NCBI GenBank assembly: GCA_015521325.1
Contig: WAOK01000002.1
Location: 134,756-175,290 of the forward strand
DNA from: Desulfurococcales archaeon
GTDB lineage: Archaea; Thermoproteota; Thermoprotei_A; Sulfolobales; NBVN01
DNA: 40,535 nt
Reading direction: 5' to 3'
Below, in pieces: positions 39,253-40,535 of the stretch. A program made the translations under genes and the position numbers. The notes beneath the pieces were generated by a model. The model saw nothing but the letters and a program-made list of their open reading frames with translations. It was not told the DNA's origin and ran no database searches. Numbering within the stretch: the stretch's first letter is position 1; each line of letters opens with the position of its first letter.

Positions 39253-40446
39253 GTGCTCCCGGACGACATAGTGCTCGAGGAGCTCATGAGGCTAAGTAAG
39301 TCTGTGTTCGTTAATAGGGAGGTGCTGAGGCCGGACTACGTTCCCGAGAAGCTCCCGCATAGAGAGGAACAGATCCGTAGATTAACCCAGATACTGGCAC
39401 CCCTAGTGAGGGGGGAGAGGCCCAGCAACGTCTTCATATACGGCCTCACTGGCACGGGCAAGACCGCTGTGACTAGGTACGTCCTCATGAAGATAAAGGA
39501 GTATGTGGAAGGCAGGGGACCTGGATTCATCTACGTCTACGTGAACTGCCGGCACGACGACACCACGTACAGGGTGCTCGCCAGGATAGCTGATGCACTA
39601 GGCGAGAGAGTACCGTTCACGGGACTGTCGACGGCCGAGGTCTTCTCTAGGGTTAAGGCAGCGATCGAGAGGTTCGGCGGAGTCGTTGTTGTGGTGCTGG
39701 ACGAGATAGATTTCCTCGTTAAGAAGCACGGGGACGAGCTCCTCTACAGGCTCACAAGGATCAACGGAGAGTTAAGGCGGGGGAAGGTAACGCTCATAGG
39801 CATAACGAACGACGTAAGCTTCGTCGAGCGCCTCGACGCGAGGGTTATGTCGAGCCTCGGCGAGGTCGAACTGGTTTTCCCACCTTACACCGCGGAGCAA
39901 CTGACTGATATTCTGAAGGAGAGGGCCGAGAAGGCGTTCAGGCCCGGCACCCTGGCTCCCGGGGTCATAGAGTACTGCGCAGCCGTTGCTGCGAAGGAGC
40001 ACGGAGATGCCAGGAGGGCCCTCGACCTCTTGAGGGTTGCTGGCGAGATAGCTGAGAGGGAAGGTGCCGAGAAGGTAACGGTGGATCACGTGAAGAGGGC
40101 TAGGCAGGAGATCGAGCTGGACACGGTGAGTGAAGTCATAAAAACACTCCCTTACCACGGCAAGCTCGTCCTAGCCGCCCTACTCGTCCTCGGCGGTAAG
40201 GCACAGTCAACGGGGGACCTCTACATAGCTTACAGACAGATATGTAGGGCGCTAGGGACGGAGCCAGTCACACAGAGGAGAGTCTCCGATCTCGTCGGCG
40301 AGCTGGACATGCTCGGGATCGTCACCGCTAGAGTCATCAGTAAGGGCAGGTACGGCAAGACCAGGGTGATTGCCTTAACTGTGAGCCCGGAGACCGTGAA
40401 GAAGGTACTGAGTGTTGAGGAGGGACTGAGGGAGGTACTGGCTTGA
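39253..40446 (+). CDS. cdc6: Orc1/Cdc6 replication initiator
   Basis: This 397-residue AAA+ protein marks and loads replication origins. Walker A GLTGTGKTA (64-72), Walker B VVVVLDEID (145-153), sensor 1 IGITND (182-187) and sensor 2 GDARRALDLL (251-260) are all present. The C-terminal winged helix (about 300-395) contains TQRRVSDLVGELDMLGIV. The start is a GTG at 39253 after GGTGGA. I see no clear origin recognition box repeats in the short gap before it, so the origin it serves may be elsewhere. Its stop overlaps the DUF99 start as TTGA. Confidence 0.95.
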   Translation: MLPDDIVLEELMRLSKSVFVNREVLRPDYVPEKLPHREEQIRRLTQILAPLVRGERPSNVFIYGLTGTGKTAVTRYVLMKIKEYVEGRGPGFIYVYVNCRHDDTTYRVLARIADALGERVPFTGLSTAEVFSRVKAAIERFGGVVVVVLDEIDFLVKKHGDELLYRLTRINGELRRGKVTLIGITNDVSFVERLDARVMSSLGEVELVFPPYTAEQLTDILKERAEKAFRPGTLAPGVIEYCAAVAAKEHGDARRALDLLRVAGEIAEREGAEKVTVDHVKRARQEIELDTVSEVIKTLPYHGKLVLAALLVLGGKAQSTGDLYIAYRQICRALGTEPVTQRRVSDLVGELDMLGIVTARVISKGRYGKTRVIALTVSPETVKKVLSVEEGLREVLA

Positions 40447-40535
40447 TCGTCGCCGGCGTTGACGACGGGTACTTCCCCCCGTCCTACAAAGAGGTCAAGG
40501 GTTCCCGAACAGTCCTCGCTGCGGTCTCTTTTCGC
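40443..40535 (+). CDS. DUF99 family protein, first 31 residues (cut by window edge)
   Basis: From a TTG at 40443, overlapping the Orc1/Cdc6 stop, the frame reads M-IVAGVDDGYFPPSYKEV and then TVLAAVSFR. DUF99 (UPF0215) proteins, archaeal relatives of endonuclease V, start with 'VxGVDDGxF' and a following 'T-x-LVxVxxR' strand. The acidic pair D-D in that opening is in the place of the catalytic aspartates of endonuclease V. Only the start is visible. Confidence 0.65.
   Translation, partial: MIVAGVDDGYFPPSYKEVKGSRTVLAAVSFR

Overview
The window reads as chromosomal DNA of a hyperthermophilic or thermophilic crenarchaeote (Thermoproteota). Archaeal-type genes support this: an Orc1/Cdc6 initiator, an AglB/STT3 oligosaccharyltransferase, an Sm-like protein followed by ribosomal protein L37e, a ZPR1 zinc-ribbon protein, a PUA protein and a DUF211 protein. 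Promoters are TATA-type with very short leaders, GTG and TTG starts are common, and internal operon genes carry GGTGA-type ribosome sites. Several secreted proteins hang on poly-threonine stalks, as in peptide-fermenting Desulfurococcales and Thermofilales relatives. I cannot fix the genus. Coding density is very high and no gene-free stretch exceeds about 200 bases. I see no CRISPR array, insertion sequence or prophage.

Layout. 1-4081 (minus): a peptide-type ABC importer with a family 5 binding protein whose lobes look circularly permuted, then the start of a DppB-like permease with an extracellular insertion. 4237-8284 (minus): two unknown proteins, asparaginyl-tRNA synthetase and a leucyl aminopeptidase. 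8464-9979 (plus): a KaiC-like ATPase and an unknown protein. 10068-11366 (minus): a surface protein with a coiled-coil stalk. 11458-18442 (plus): a four-gene system of iron/phosphonate-type binding protein, fused double permease, ATPase and membrane-tethered extracellular metallophosphoesterase.

18483-18534 holds a previously unlisted C/D box guide RNA. By the N+5 rule its second guide points exactly at C56 of the tRNA T-loop. It lies directly upstream of a radical SAM protein with a TRAM-like RNA-binding tail (18550), which is followed by an MFS transporter. 21378-27161 carries metabolic genes: an ADP-forming acyl-CoA synthetase alpha subunit, a RecB-like nuclease, uracil phosphoribosyltransferase, a SagB-type nitroreductase, an SDR lacking its catalytic Tyr/Lys, a one-cysteine peroxiredoxin and a small zinc-finger regulator.

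27223-31063 contains small unknown genes, Hsp20, ZPR1 and a DedA-like membrane protein. 31014-36651 (minus) holds tRNA-Ala, an ABC-2 exporter whose ATPase gene has an apparent one-base frameshift at its start, AglB, and a coupled amidohydrolase. 36678-40535 is the information-processing end: PUA protein (minus), then Sm-like protein, L37e, DUF211, a cation/proton antiporter, Orc1/Cdc6 and the start of a DUF99 gene (all plus).

The most interesting items are the predicted tRNA-Cm56 guide RNA, the permuted binding protein, the transporter-linked stalked phosphoesterase with recombining Thr-tract DNA, and the seven-cysteine radical SAM protein. All calls come from reading the sequence; no database search was run.
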